Assembly (NCBI GenBank): GCA_902800625.1
Contig: CADCFG010000007.1
Coordinates: 62,001 to 126,000 of the forward strand
Direction: 5' to 3'
Source: an uncultured Eubacteriales bacterium
GTDB taxonomy: Bacteria > Bacillota > Clostridia > Christensenellales > Aristaeellaceae
DNA length: 64,000 nucleotides
Made by a program: the position numbers and the translations under genes. The notes under the pieces were generated by a model. That model was not told the DNA's origin, made no database searches, and saw only the letters and a program-made list of their open reading frames with translations. The number at the start of each line of letters is the position of its first letter. Position 1 is the first letter of the stretch. Shown piece after piece: positions 55,890-63,584 of the stretch.

Positions 55890-55918
55890 ATTATACTTCC
55901 TGGGTGGAGAAAAGTCAA
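55890..55918 (-). promoter_or_regulatory. sigma-A promoter of the tRNA-Gln/tRNA-Glu operon
   Basis: TTGACT (55913-55918), 17-bp spacer, TATAAT (55890-55895) on the minus strand, about 40 bp before the tRNA-Gln 5' end. Confidence 0.85.
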
Positions 55919-55998
55919 GCCGTTTTTGTAACTTCATCTGCTTTTTACGTTCAAAACCGGCACAAGGAATTAAATGTTCGTTAATGCCCTGTTTGTGC

Positions 55999-56027
55999 TT
56001 GAAACCTTCATATAAAAGGGTTATGCT
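55999..56027 (+). promoter_or_regulatory. promoter of the first HPr-like gene
   Basis: TTGAAA (55999-56004), 17-bp spacer, TATGCT (56022-56027), about 60 bp upstream of the ATG. Confidence 0.6.
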
Positions 56028-56086
56028 GTCATCAGTACGGGTTTTGACCCGGATAACTGGATTAACCAAGTGAGGAGTCGGAAAGC

Positions 56087-56317
56087 ATGAAAGCCGTTAA
56101 CATTAAGCTGAGCCTGGCGGAAAACGTCAAGACCTTCGTGAACATCGCCAATCGTTACCCCTACGACATCGACCTGCGCGTCGGCCGCCATGTGGTGGAC
56201 GGCAAGTCCATCCTGGGCATCTTCAGCCTGGACCTGTCCAAGCCGATCACCCTGGAGGTGTACGCCGATCATTGCGATGATCTGATGGAGGAACTCAAGC
56301 CGTTCATCATCGGCTGA
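56087..56317 (+). CDS. HPr-like protein lacking the active-site His
   Basis: A 76-residue protein with the HPr (PtsH) fold pattern. DGKSILGIFSLD (Ser41) aligns with the regulatory Ser46 region of HPr (KSIMGVMSL), and the beta-sheet/helix order is preserved. The GIHARP segment with phospho-acceptor His15 is replaced by AENVKTFVNI, so PEP-dependent phosphotransfer is impossible. Bacillus Crh (His to Gln) is a precedent for a regulatory-only HPr. A second such protein is encoded convergently at 56514. The ribosome-binding site is GGAG. Confidence 0.8.
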   Translation: MKAVNIKLSLAENVKTFVNIANRYPYDIDLRVGRHVVDGKSILGIFSLDLSKPITLEVYADHCDDLMEELKPFIIG

Positions 56318-56343
56318 GCCGGCCGCCGATAAGGCCCGCAAAT

Positions 56344-56383
56344 GCAAAACGCCTTTCGACAGAAAATGTCGGAGGGCGTTTTG
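56344..56383. terminator. bidirectional terminator between the two HPr-like genes
   Basis: GCAAAACGCCTTTCGACA pairs with TGTCGGAGGGCGTTTTGC across GAAAA, with A-runs and T-runs at the stem base serving both directions. Confidence 0.8.
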
Positions 56384-56513
56384 CTTGCTGTGTCATCTGT
56401 ACCCGCAAAATTCGGTCACTTCCGGGTAAGCTCCCTTTTTTGCAAGTTCGCTTCCTTGCCTTGCGGGTTTTTCAACGGCATGCAGTCTGTTGACTTTGCC
56501 AACATCCTGCCCG

Positions 56514-56741
56514 CTAATACAACAGCGGCTGCAGGGCGTCAAACAGCTCGTCGGTGTGGTCGGAGTAGGCTTCCAGGACGATGGGCTTTGAGTGCTCGAG
56601 GCTGCACACGCCGAGGATGGACTTTCCGTCCACGACGTAGCGCCCCTGTCGCAGCTGGATGGTGAAGGGGAAGCGGTTGGTGATGTTGACCAGCGCGCTG
56701 ATGTTCTCCGCGCTGTGCAGGGCGATGTCTATCGTTCTCAA
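56514..56741 (-). CDS. second HPr-like protein lacking the active-site His
   Basis: A 75-residue paralogue of the 56087 gene: LHSAENISALVNITNRFPF replaces the His15 region, while VDGKSILGVCSLE keeps the Ser46-like Ser41. A perfect AAGGAGG 7 bases upstream of a TTG codon fixes an unusual TTG start (MRTIDIAL), which gives the same length as the paralogue; the frame is open further upstream but over the promoter. The role may be regulatory or structural. Confidence 0.78.
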   Translation of the reverse strand: MRTIDIALHSAENISALVNITNRFPFTIQLRQGRYVVDGKSILGVCSLEHSKPIVLEAYSDHTDELFDALQPLLY

Positions 56742-56808
56742 AGTCTCACCTCCTTGGGACGTGGTGAAAACAGTGCAAATCGCTGAATACTGCTGATTAG
56801 TTAAATTT

Positions 56809-56837
56809 AGTATATCAGAATTAACAATATTTTTCAA
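56809..56837 (-). promoter_or_regulatory. promoter of the second HPr-like gene
   Basis: TTGAAA (56832-56837), 17-bp spacer, TGA-TATACT (56809-56814, extended -10) on the minus strand. Confidence 0.75.
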
Positions 56838-56950
56838 GTCCCCAAATAAAGAAAAATCATTGATTTTTGGGCGTTTTCAAGGATTTCCGATCAAAAAAGC
56901 CTGTGATCGTCATTGGTCAGGTAAAATCCAGCTTATTTTTGAAAAGGGTG

Positions 56951-56979
56951 TTGACAACGGCCAGGGGTTTGACTATAAT
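56951..56979 (+). promoter_or_regulatory. perfect consensus promoter of the metal-efflux operon
   Basis: TTGACA (56951-56956) and TATAAT (56974-56979) exactly 17 bp apart. The operator begins at the very next base, so a bound repressor would cover the transcription start. Confidence 0.93.
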
Positions 56980-57005
56980 AACATATGAACAGTTGTTCAT
57001 ACGTT
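56980..57005 (+). promoter_or_regulatory. ArsR/SmtB 12-2-12 operator
   Basis: AACATATGAACA, GT, TGTTCATACGTT: an inverted repeat with 11 of 12 matching positions, inner core TGAACA-N2-TGTTCA. This is the classic operator form for zinc/cadmium-sensing SmtB/ZiaR/CadC repressors. Confidence 0.92.
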
Positions 57006-57019
57006 TGGAGGTTGAGCCC

Positions 57020-57376
57020 ATGGAAGTGCGCGCGGAATATTGCGAGGAGCATCACGTCCACAAGGAGCTGGTGGACAGCGTGAAGCTGGACATGCCGGAC
57101 GAGGAGAGCCTGTACGACCTGGTCGAGCTCTTCAAGGTGTTCGGCGACACCACGCGGATCCGCATACTGTATGTGCTGTTTGAATCGGAGCTTTGCGTGT
57201 GCGACATCGCGGAGCTGCTGAGCATGTCCCAGTCGGCCATCTCCCACCAGTTGCGGGTGCTGAAGCAGGCGAAGCTGGTGCGCTCGCGCCGGGAGGGCAA
57301 GACGGTGTTCTACTTCCTGGCGGACGACCATGTGCGCACCATCATCGGCCAGGGCATGGACCACATCAACGAGTGA
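57020..57376 (+). CDS. ArsR/SmtB family metal-sensing repressor (CadC-like)
   Basis: A 118-residue winged-helix repressor. The alpha3 site ELCVCDIAELL has Cys59 and Cys61 (the CVCD motif). An N-terminal Cys8/His11/His12/His14 cluster could complete an alpha3N thiolate site for Cd/Pb/Zn, as in CadC. The recognition helix is MSQSAISHQLRVLKQAKLV and the wing RREGKTVFYFL. GGAGG precedes the ATG. It presumably represses itself and the downstream HMA and P-type ATPase genes through the operator 15 bp upstream, releasing on metal binding. Confidence 0.92.
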   Translation: MEVRAEYCEEHHVHKELVDSVKLDMPDEESLYDLVELFKVFGDTTRIRILYVLFESELCVCDIAELLSMSQSAISHQLRVLKQAKLVRSRREGKTVFYFLADDHVRTIIGQGMDHINE

Positions 57377-57427
57377 ATCCCCTGCGGGCACGGCAGCCCG
57401 CCCTACATATTCAAAGGAGAGAGCATC

Positions 57428-57646
57428 ATGAAGAAGAGCTACAAGATCGAAGTGGACTGCGCCAACTGCGCCAACCTCATGGAGGAAGCCGCGAAGAAGA
57501 CCGCCGGCGTCAAGGACTGTGTGGTCAGCTTCATGACCCAGAAGATGAAGGTGGAATTCGACGAGGGCGCGGAGCCCGCCGCCGTGATGCAGGACGTGCT
57601 GAAGAACTGCAAGAAGGTGGAGAGCGACTGCGAGATCTATCTCTGA
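57428..57646 (+). CDS. heavy-metal-associated (HMA) domain protein
   Basis: A 72-residue ferredoxin-fold HMA protein: KIEVDCANCANLMEEAAKK carries the metal-binding CxxC (Cys11, Cys14), and Asp10 before the first Cys is the Zn/Cd-type signature (DCxxC), unlike MxCxxC copper chaperones. The downstream ATPase lacks an N-terminal HMA domain, so this probably serves as a detached metal-binding domain or chaperone. AAAGGAGAGAG ribosome-binding site. Confidence 0.9.
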   Translation: MKKSYKIEVDCANCANLMEEAAKKTAGVKDCVVSFMTQKMKVEFDEGAEPAAVMQDVLKNCKKVESDCEIYL

Positions 57647-57649
57647 TTC

Positions 57650-57726
57650 AGGAAACAGGGCCAAGGCAATAGGGAACAGGAAATGCCAGGGAACGCGGCA
57701 GCCACGATACCTGTTCCCTGTTGCCT
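57650..57726. repeat. GGGAACAGG-type inverted repeat
   Basis: AGGAAACAGGGCCAAGGCAA and AGGGAACAGGAAATG on the left pair with CCTGTTCCCTGTTGCC on the right. The copy lies inside the metal operon between the HMA and ATPase genes and may reduce read-through. Confidence 0.6.
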
Positions 57727-57764
57727 CAAAACGCATACGAAACAGGACAAAGGGGATATGCCCT

Positions 57765-59678
57765 ATGACCAAAAAGCAAAAGAACCTGCTCATCCGGATC
57801 ATCGTGGCGGCGGTGTTTTTCGTGCCGCTGTACCTGATTTCCGAGGGCATCATCGATGTGAAGCTGCCTGTCTGGGCGCTGTATGGGCTGTTTTTGATCC
57901 CGTACCTCACCGTGGGATATGACATCGTGCGCAAGGCGGTTCTGGGCATCAGGAACCGCCGGGTGTTCGACGAATGCTTCCTGATGACCGTGGCCACCAT
58001 CGGCGCAATCGCCCTGGGCGAGCTGGGCGAGGGCGTGGCGGTCATGCTGCTCTACCAGGTGGGCGAGCTGTTCCAGGGCGTGGCCGTGGGCCGCAGCCGC
58101 CGGAACATATCGGAGCTGATGGACATCCGCCCGGACTACGCCAACATTGAAAACGAGGACGGCGAGCTGGAGCGGGTGGACCCGGACGAGGTGGAAACGG
58201 GCTCCATTATCGTGATCGAGCCGGGGGAGAAGGTGCCCATCGACGGCGTGATCGTGGAAGGCTCGACGGCGCTGAACACCAGCGCCCTCACCGGCGAGAG
58301 CAAGCCCATGGACGTGTCCGTGGACGACACCGTGCTCTCCGGCAGCATCAACCTCTCCGGCGTCATCAAGGTGCGCACCACGGCCCAGTTCGACGAGTCC
58401 ACCGCCTCGAAGATCCTGGACCTGGTGGAAAACGCGGCATCCCGCAAGTCGAAGTCGGAGAACTTCATCTCCAAGTTCGCCCGCGTCTACACGCCCTTCG
58501 TTTGCTACGCGGCGCTGGCGCTGGCCATACTGCCGCCGCTTTTCGGCATGATCACCGGCATCGGCGCTTCCGCCTACGCCACCACCGGCGCGCTGTGGCG
58601 GGAGTGGGTGCTGCGCGCCTGCACGTTCCTGGTCATCAGCTGCCCCTGCGCGGTGGTGATCAGCGTGCCGCTCAGCTTCTTCGCGGGCCTGGGCGGCGCC
58701 AGCAACCAGGGCATCCTTATCAAGGGCTCCAACTACCTGGAGACGCTGTCGAAGGTGCGCGCGGTGGCCTTTGACAAGACCGGCACCATCACCAAGGGCA
58801 GCTTCGAGGTCACCGCGGTGCACCACAACCCAATCGACGCGAAAAAGGTGCTGGAATACGCGGCCATGGCGGAGTGCCACTCCTCCCATCCCATCAGCCA
58901 GAGTTTGAAGAAGGCGTGGGGGAAGCCCGTCGACCCCGCCCGGGTGACGGACGTGCACGAGATCGGCGGCCACGGCATACTGGCCAAGGTGGACGGCGCG
59001 GACGTGGCCGTGGGCAACGAGAAGCTGATGAACCGGGTGGGCGTGGCCTTCATGCACTGCCACCACACCGGCACCATCATCCACGTGGCCGTAAACGGAG
59101 AATACACGGGCCACATTGTGATCTCCGACGAGCTGAAGGAGAACGCCCGAGAGGCCATGGCGGCGCTGAAGCGCGCCGGCGTGGAGCGCACCGTGATGCT
59201 CACAGGCGACGCCGACAGCGTGGCCAGGCAGGTGGCCGGGGAAGTGGGGCTGACTGACTATCGGGCGGAGCTGCTGCCCCAGGACAAGGTGGCCTGCGTG
59301 GAGGAGCTGCTGAAGGACTGCGGCGAGCGGAAGAAGCTGGCCTTCGTGGGCGACGGCATCAACGACGCCCCGGTGCTGTCCCGGGCGGACATCGGCATCG
59401 CCATGGGCGCGCTGGGCAGCGACGCCGCCATCGAGGCCGCGGACATCGTGCTGATGGACGACGACCCGCTGAAGATCGCCAAGGCCATCCGCATCTCGAA
59501 GAAGTGCCTGGGCATCGTGAAGCAGAACATCGTATTTGCCCTGGGGGTGAAGGCGGTTTGCCTGCTGCTGAGCGCGCTGGGCCTGGCCAACATGTGGGTG
59601 GCCATCGCCGCCGACGTGGGCGTGATGATCCTGGCCGTGCTGAACGCGATCCGGTGCCTGTTCGTCAGGAATTTGTAA
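57765..59678 (+). CDS. heavy metal translocating P1B-type ATPase (Zn/Cd type)
   Basis: A 637-residue P1B-ATPase. Membrane CPC motif at Cys293-Pro-Cys295 (ISCPCAVVIS), actuator TGES (ALTGESKPM), phosphorylation DKTGT (Asp337), nucleotide-binding SSHP and hinge GDGINDAPVL. The last membrane segment lies in an NMWVAIAADVGVMILAVLNAIR-like tail with the conserved Asp of the P1B-2 (ZntA/CadA) group. No N-terminal HMA domain; the separate HMA gene just upstream supplies it. It exports Zn2+/Cd2+/Pb2+. Confidence 0.94.
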   Translation: MTKKQKNLLIRIIVAAVFFVPLYLISEGIIDVKLPVWALYGLFLIPYLTVGYDIVRKAVLGIRNRRVFDECFLMTVATIGAIALGELGEGVAVMLLYQVGELFQGVAVGRSRRNISELMDIRPDYANIENEDGELERVDPDEVETGSIIVIEPGEKVPIDGVIVEGSTALNTSALTGESKPMDVSVDDTVLSGSINLSGVIKVRTTAQFDESTASKILDLVENAASRKSKSENFISKFARVYTPFVCYAALALAILPPLFGMITGIGASAYATTGALWREWVLRACTFLVISCPCAVVISVPLSFFAGLGGASNQGILIKGSNYLETLSKVRAVAFDKTGTITKGSFEVTAVHHNPIDAKKVLEYAAMAECHSSHPISQSLKKAWGKPVDPARVTDVHEIGGHGILAKVDGADVAVGNEKLMNRVGVAFMHCHHTGTIIHVAVNGEYTGHIVISDELKENAREAMAALKRAGVERTVMLTGDADSVARQVAGEVGLTDYRAELLPQDKVACVEELLKDCGERKKLAFVGDGINDAPVLSRADIGIAMGALGSDAAIEAADIVLMDDDPLKIAKAIRISKKCLGIVKQNIVFALGVKAVCLLLSALGLANMWVAIAADVGVMILAVLNAIRCLFVRNL

Positions 59679-59737
59679 GTGAGTTTCCAAATGCTTCCCC
59701 CTGTGGGGAAGCATTTGGACAAGATGTCATCTTACCC

Positions 59738-59766
59738 TTGACTAATCCCCGTTCTTCCCTTATCAT
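59738..59766 (+). promoter_or_regulatory. promoter of the CDF exporter transcript
   Basis: TTGACT (59738-59743), 17-bp spacer, TATCAT (59761-59766). Transcription would start at about 59773, at the 5' edge of the riboswitch. Confidence 0.7.
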
Positions 59767-59772
59767 GATCTC

Positions 59773-59842
59773 AATCTGAACAGGCATTGAGTTGCCGGGT
59801 CACGAGGGTGACAGCGAACGCATGGCGTCCGCGGGACAGTCA
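59773..59842 (+). ncRNA. NiCo riboswitch (Co2+/Ni2+ sensing)
   Basis: The leader reads, in order, CTGAACAGGCA (59776-59786), GTTGCCGGGT (59791-59800), AGCGAACGC and GCGTCCGCGGGACAGT (59825-59840). The order and spacing match the NiCo aptamer, with its GAGCAGGCA, GCAGCCGGG, AGCGGCAAC and GUGGGACAGU elements surrounding the four-helix junction. It is followed by a terminator that reuses GGGACAGT and then by a CDF exporter gene, the standard context of this class. Not verified by a covariance model. Confidence 0.82.
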
Positions 59843-59866
59843 TACAATGACAGTCCCGCGGTTTTT
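59829..59866 (+). terminator. riboswitch-controlled terminator
   Basis: CCGCGGGACAGTCAT pairs with ATGACAGTCCCGCGG (one A-A mismatch), loop ACA, followed by TTTTT. The 5' arm contains the last conserved block of the NiCo aptamer, so ligand binding should prevent the terminator (genetic ON switch). Confidence 0.88.
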
Positions 59867-59885
59867 CTATTCAGGAGGCGATTTC

Positions 59886-60776
59886 ATGGACAATCAACCC
59901 AAGGAGGCCCTGCGGGTGTCGCTGGTGAGCATCGCGGTGAACCTGCTTTTGTCGCTGGGCAAGCTGCTGGCGGGCCTGATCGCCCACTCCGGCGCGATGA
60001 TCTCCGACGCGGTGCATTCCGCTTCCGACATATTTTCCACCGTCATCGTCATCATCGGCGTGAAGCTGTCCGGCAAGGCGGCGGACCGGGAGCACCCCTA
60101 CGGCCACGAGCGCATGGAGTGCGTGGCCGCCATCGTGCTGGCGGTGGTGCTGCTGATCACGGGCCTGTTCATCGGCCTGGAGGGCGCCCGGCGCATTCTG
60201 GACGCCCAGGCGGGGCCGCTGCCCGTGCCGGGGGTGCTGGCGCTGGTGGCGGCGGTGGTGTCCATCGCCGTGAAGGAGGCCATGTTCTGGTATACCCGCG
60301 CCCACGCCCGGCGGCTGGGCTCCTCCGCGCTGATGGCCGACGCCTGGCACCACCGAAGCGACGCGCTCAGCTCCGTGGGCGCGCTGGTGGGCATCGCGGG
60401 CGCGCGGATGGGACTGCCGGTGCTGGACCCGCTGGCCAGCGTGGTGATCTGCGCGTTCATCGCCAAGGCCGCCTTCGACATCTTCCGGGACGCCATCGAC
60501 AAGATGGTGGACCACAGCGCCGACGCCGCCACCGAGGCCGCCATCCGCGCCTGCGTGGCAGGGCACGTCGAGGTGCGCCGCATCGACCTTCTGCGCACCC
60601 GGGAGTTCGGCAACAAGCTGTATATCGAGCTGGAGATCGCCCTGGACGAGACGCTGACCCTCGCCCGGGCTCACGCCATCGCCGAGGAGATCCACGACGA
60701 CGTGGAGCGCGCCTTCCCAAGCGTCAAGCACATCATGGTGCATGTGAATCCGGACGAGGGAGGCAATAGGGAATAG
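59886..60776 (+). CDS. cation diffusion facilitator (CDF) metal exporter
   Basis: A 296-residue CDF transporter with six membrane helices. Metal site A is formed by H44xxxD48 in TM2 (DAVHSASD) and H155xxxD159 in TM5 (HHRSDALSS). A cytoplasmic ferredoxin-like C-terminal domain (about 210-290) includes VRRIDLLRTREFGNKLYIELEI and HIMVHVNP. It is a proton antiporter for divalent metals. The NiCo riboswitch upstream points to Co2+/Ni2+ as physiological substrate, although H/D sites also handle Zn2+. AGGAGG 7 bases upstream. Confidence 0.93.
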   Translation: MDNQPKEALRVSLVSIAVNLLLSLGKLLAGLIAHSGAMISDAVHSASDIFSTVIVIIGVKLSGKAADREHPYGHERMECVAAIVLAVVLLITGLFIGLEGARRILDAQAGPLPVPGVLALVAAVVSIAVKEAMFWYTRAHARRLGSSALMADAWHHRSDALSSVGALVGIAGARMGLPVLDPLASVVICAFIAKAAFDIFRDAIDKMVDHSADAATEAAIRACVAGHVEVRRIDLLRTREFGNKLYIELEIALDETLTLARAHAIAEEIHDDVERAFPSVKHIMVHVNPDEGGNRE

Positions 60777-60799
60777 GGGAGTGTTCGCTGTCATCCGTG

Positions 60800-60829
60800 A
60801 AAACAGATTTGTCCGCAAATCTGTTTTTC
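60800..60829 (+). terminator. terminator after the CDF gene
   Basis: AAAACAGATTTG / CAAATCTGTTTTT stem with TCCG loop, T-run after the stem. Confidence 0.85.
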
Positions 60830-60856
60830 TTCAATCTTCCTTTAAGCTACGCCCCT

Positions 60857-60862
60857 TATAAT
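60857..60862 (+). promoter_or_regulatory. -10 element of the secreted beta-helix gene
   Basis: TATAAT about 80 bp upstream of the ATG; the -35 at 17 bp spacing is poor (ATCTTC). Confidence 0.4.
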
Positions 60863-60942
60863 GCCCTTGTCAACGAGAGAGGAACGGTGCAAACCGCTTC
60901 GCATCCCGGGAAAATGTCCAAGGATTGAAAGGAGCGTTATCC

Positions 60943-62469
60943 ATGAAGAATTTGAAGAAGATCATCAGCCTGCTGCTGACCGTTGTGATGCTCAGCCTGT
61001 GCGCGCCTGCACTGGCGGACAATATGCCCCCCGAGCCGCCCTCGGGCGAGATGCCGGAGGGCATGACCCCGCCCGACGGTGAATTTCCCGGCGAGCCTCC
61101 CGAGGGTGGCGCACCCGGCGAGGGTGGCGCGCCCGGCGAGGGCGGCATGCCCGGCGAAGGCGGCCCCGGCGGCATGGGCGGCCCGGGCGGCGGCTCCAGC
61201 CAGCCGGACAGCTACGACGCCGTGAACAGCTACGACGCAGACGCCGAGCTGACCGGGGACATCGAATCCACCGGCACGGACGAGAACGCGGTGCTGGTCA
61301 CCGGCGGCAGCGTCACCGTATCGGACGCCACTGTCGCCCGCACCTCCTCCGACTCCACCGGCGGCGACAGCGCCAGCTTCTACGGCGTGGGCGCGGCCCT
61401 GCTGGCCACCGACGGCACCCTGACCGTCACCGATTCCACCATCACTACCGACGCGGCCGGCGGCGCGGGCGTGTTCAGCTACGGCGACGCCGTGGTCTAT
61501 GTGAAGGATACCACCATTGAGACCACCCAGGGCACCTCCGGCGGCATCCACGTGGCGGGCGGCGGCACGCTGTACGCCGAGAACCTGACCGTCACCACCC
61601 AGGGCGGCTCCTCTGCCGCCATCCGCAGCGACCGCGGCAGCGGCACCATGGTGGTCAACGGCGGCAGCTATACCGCCAATGGCTCTGGTTCCCCTGCGGT
61701 CTACGTCACCGCGGACATCACCATTTCCGATGCCGAGCTCACCGCCACCGGCTCCGAGGCGCTGTGCCTGGAGGGCCTGAACAGCGTGAAGCTGTACAAC
61801 TGCACCCTGACCGGCGACATGCCCGACCAGGACCAGAACGACAACACCTGGACCGTCATCCTCTACCAGAGCATGTCCGGCGACGCCCAGGTGGGCGAGG
61901 GCAGCTTCGAGATGGACGGCGGCAAGCTGGTCAGCAAGAACGGCGGCCTGTTCTACACCACCAACACCGACAGCACTTTCGTGCTGCGGGGCGTTGAGAT
62001 CGAAGCCAGCGAGGACAGCGAGTACTTCCTGCGCGTCACCGGCAACGCCAACCAGCGCGGCTGGGGCTCCACCGGGGCAAACGGCGCGAACTGCACCTTC
62101 ACCGCCATCCAGCAGACCATGGACGGCGACATCCAGTGGGACAGCATCAGCAACCTGGATCTGTACCTGACGGACGGCAGCACGCTGGTGGGCGCCATCG
62201 TGGACGACGAGAGCTGCGCGGGCGAGGGCGGCGACGGCGCCTGCCATGTGGTGATCGACGAGAGCTCCACCTGGGTCGTCACCGGCGACAGCACCCTGAC
62301 GGCGCTGGAGTGCGCGGGCAGCATCGTGGACGATGCGGGCCAGAGCGTGAGCGTCGTCGGCGCGGACGGCACCGTGTACGTGGAAGGCGACAGCGAGTTC
62401 ACCATCACCGTGGACAGCTACTCCGCCGAGGCCGACACTACCGGCGCGGGCGCCATCACCGAGGCGTGA
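60943..62469 (+). CDS. secreted beta-helix-like repeat protein
   Basis: A 508-residue secreted acidic protein: signal peptide (MKNLKKIISLLLTVVMLSLCAPALAD), a low-complexity Pro/Gly/Glu linker with PGEGG repeats (about residues 28-90), then ~400 residues of short beta-strand repeats (GSVTVSDATV, GTLTVTDSTI, GTLYAENLTV, GTMVVNGGSY, ADITISDAEL). This is the rhythm of a right-handed parallel beta-helix. No catalytic residues of pectate lyases, no LPxTG, SLH or dockerin are seen. Related proteins in gut Clostridia are annotated only as hypothetical or carbohydrate-binding-like. Likely a cell-surface or matrix protein; function unknown. AAAGGAG ribosome-binding site. Confidence 0.8.
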   Translation: MKNLKKIISLLLTVVMLSLCAPALADNMPPEPPSGEMPEGMTPPDGEFPGEPPEGGAPGEGGAPGEGGMPGEGGPGGMGGPGGGSSQPDSYDAVNSYDADAELTGDIESTGTDENAVLVTGGSVTVSDATVARTSSDSTGGDSASFYGVGAALLATDGTLTVTDSTITTDAAGGAGVFSYGDAVVYVKDTTIETTQGTSGGIHVAGGGTLYAENLTVTTQGGSSAAIRSDRGSGTMVVNGGSYTANGSGSPAVYVTADITISDAELTATGSEALCLEGLNSVKLYNCTLTGDMPDQDQNDNTWTVILYQSMSGDAQVGEGSFEMDGGKLVSKNGGLFYTTNTDSTFVLRGVEIEASEDSEYFLRVTGNANQRGWGSTGANGANCTFTAIQQTMDGDIQWDSISNLDLYLTDGSTLVGAIVDDESCAGEGGDGACHVVIDESSTWVVTGDSTLTALECAGSIVDDAGQSVSVVGADGTVYVEGDSEFTITVDSYSAEADTTGAGAITEA

Positions 62470-62511
62470 CGGGCGCTTGAACCGGCGCAGGGTGATAATC
62501 CCAATGCCAAA

Positions 62512-62607
62512 AAAGATCCTTCGACTCCGCTTTCGCTCCGCTCAGGATGACAACCATATGGCATATCGTCATTCTGAGCGGAGGCACAGCCGCAGTCGAA
62601 GAATCTG
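62512..62607. repeat. AAGATTCTTCGACT MITE copy 3
   Basis: AAAGATCCTTCGACTCCG and CTCAGGATGACA on the left, GTCATTCTGAGCGGAGGC and GCAGTCGAAGAATCT on the right. In the gap after the beta-helix gene. Confidence 0.8.
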
Positions 62608-62662
62608 CTTCTATAGATGGCTATAGGCAACTCCCTGCTGTATCATGTTTGTCATGTCAATC

Positions 62663-62692
62663 AAAAAGCCTTCCCGTAAGGGAAGGCTTTTT
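62663..62692. terminator. bidirectional terminator
   Basis: AAAAAGCCTTCCC / GGGAAGGCTTTTT stem with GTAA loop. It lies between the beta-helix gene and the convergent esterase gene. Confidence 0.9.
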
Positions 62693-62693
62693 C

Positions 62694-63563
62694 TCACACA
62701 AACCGCATGAACCAGGTGCACTCCTCGTCGTTGCAGCGCGCGCCCTCCACCGAGCGCATGTCGCAGTGGAACACGTGCGCAAGCCGGGTATCCCTGTCGC
62801 CGTAGAACCTGAGCACGAAGGGCACGTCCAGAGCCATCAGCTTCTCCGCCAGCTTCGGCGCGTGGGGCTTGAGGAAGTCGTCGTTGCTGGTCATGATGAA
62901 GGCGGGCGGGAAGGCGCTGGTGATGTGCTCCATGGGCGTGATCAGCGCCAGCTCCTTCTTCGTACCGCCCTTCGGCAGCAGGTCGGCCATGGCCGGCTCC
63001 TGCCAGTCGTCCCGGAAGGCGTAGGCCCCGCAGTTCAGGCCCACTGCCGTGGGCGCGAAGCCCGCGGGCGGGGCGAAGTCGTACTTCTTGGCGTAGGCGG
63101 GGTTGGTGCAGATGCAGCAGTAGATGGCCAGCATGTGTGCCCCGGCGGAATCGCCAACGGCAAACACGTGCCCGGCATCGAAGCCGTATTCCGCCGCGTG
63201 GGCCAGCATCCAGGCAAACACCGCGTTGGTGTCCTCGATCCCGGCGGGATACTGCCATTCCGGGGCCAGCCGATAGCTGAAGTTCACCACCGCGAAGCCC
63301 CGCTGGGCCAGGCTCATGCAGTAGTACTGATAGCGCTCCTTGTCGCCATAGACCCAGGCCCCGCCGTGGACGCTGACGATCACCGGCAGCGGCTTCTCCC
63401 CGGCGGACAGGGGCCGGTACACGTCCAGCGCCTGCAGCGGGTCAGCGTCCCCGTAGCGGATGTCGTCGAAGCGCACCACGTCGTTGGGCGTGGTCAGCCC
63501 CGCGTCGCGGATGTCGTCCCCGGCCTTGAAATCCCGGCGGGTCTTTTCGCTGTATTCAGACAT
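62694..63563 (-). CDS. alpha/beta hydrolase, hormone-sensitive-lipase-like esterase
   Basis: A 289-residue alpha/beta hydrolase: oxyanion-hole HGGAW, nucleophile elbow GDSAGAH (catalytic Ser), Asp in FYGDRDTRL and His in AHVFH complete the triad. The HGG motif places it in the HSL/BD-FAE (carboxylesterase, acetyl-xylan esterase-like) group. No signal peptide, so cytoplasmic. It may deacetylate oligosaccharides imported after GH9-type cleavage, but this is speculative. AAGGAG sits 8 bases before the ATG at MSEYSE. Confidence 0.87.
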   Translation of the reverse strand: MSEYSEKTRRDFKAGDDIRDAGLTTPNDVVRFDDIRYGDADPLQALDVYRPLSAGEKPLPVIVSVHGGAWVYGDKERYQYYCMSLAQRGFAVVNFSYRLAPEWQYPAGIEDTNAVFAWMLAHAAEYGFDAGHVFAVGDSAGAHMLAIYCCICTNPAYAKKYDFAPPAGFAPTAVGLNCGAYAFRDDWQEPAMADLLPKGGTKKELALITPMEHITSAFPPAFIMTSNDDFLKPHAPKLAEKLMALDVPFVLRFYGDRDTRLAHVFHCDMRSVEGARCNDEECTWFMRFV

Positions 63564-63584
63564 GACACTCACTCCTTATCCGGC

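Noticed and set aside
57650..57726. Terminator or second riboswitch between the HMA and ATPase genes
   Set aside because: Sequence belongs to the GGGAACAGG repeat family and has no T-run or aptamer features.
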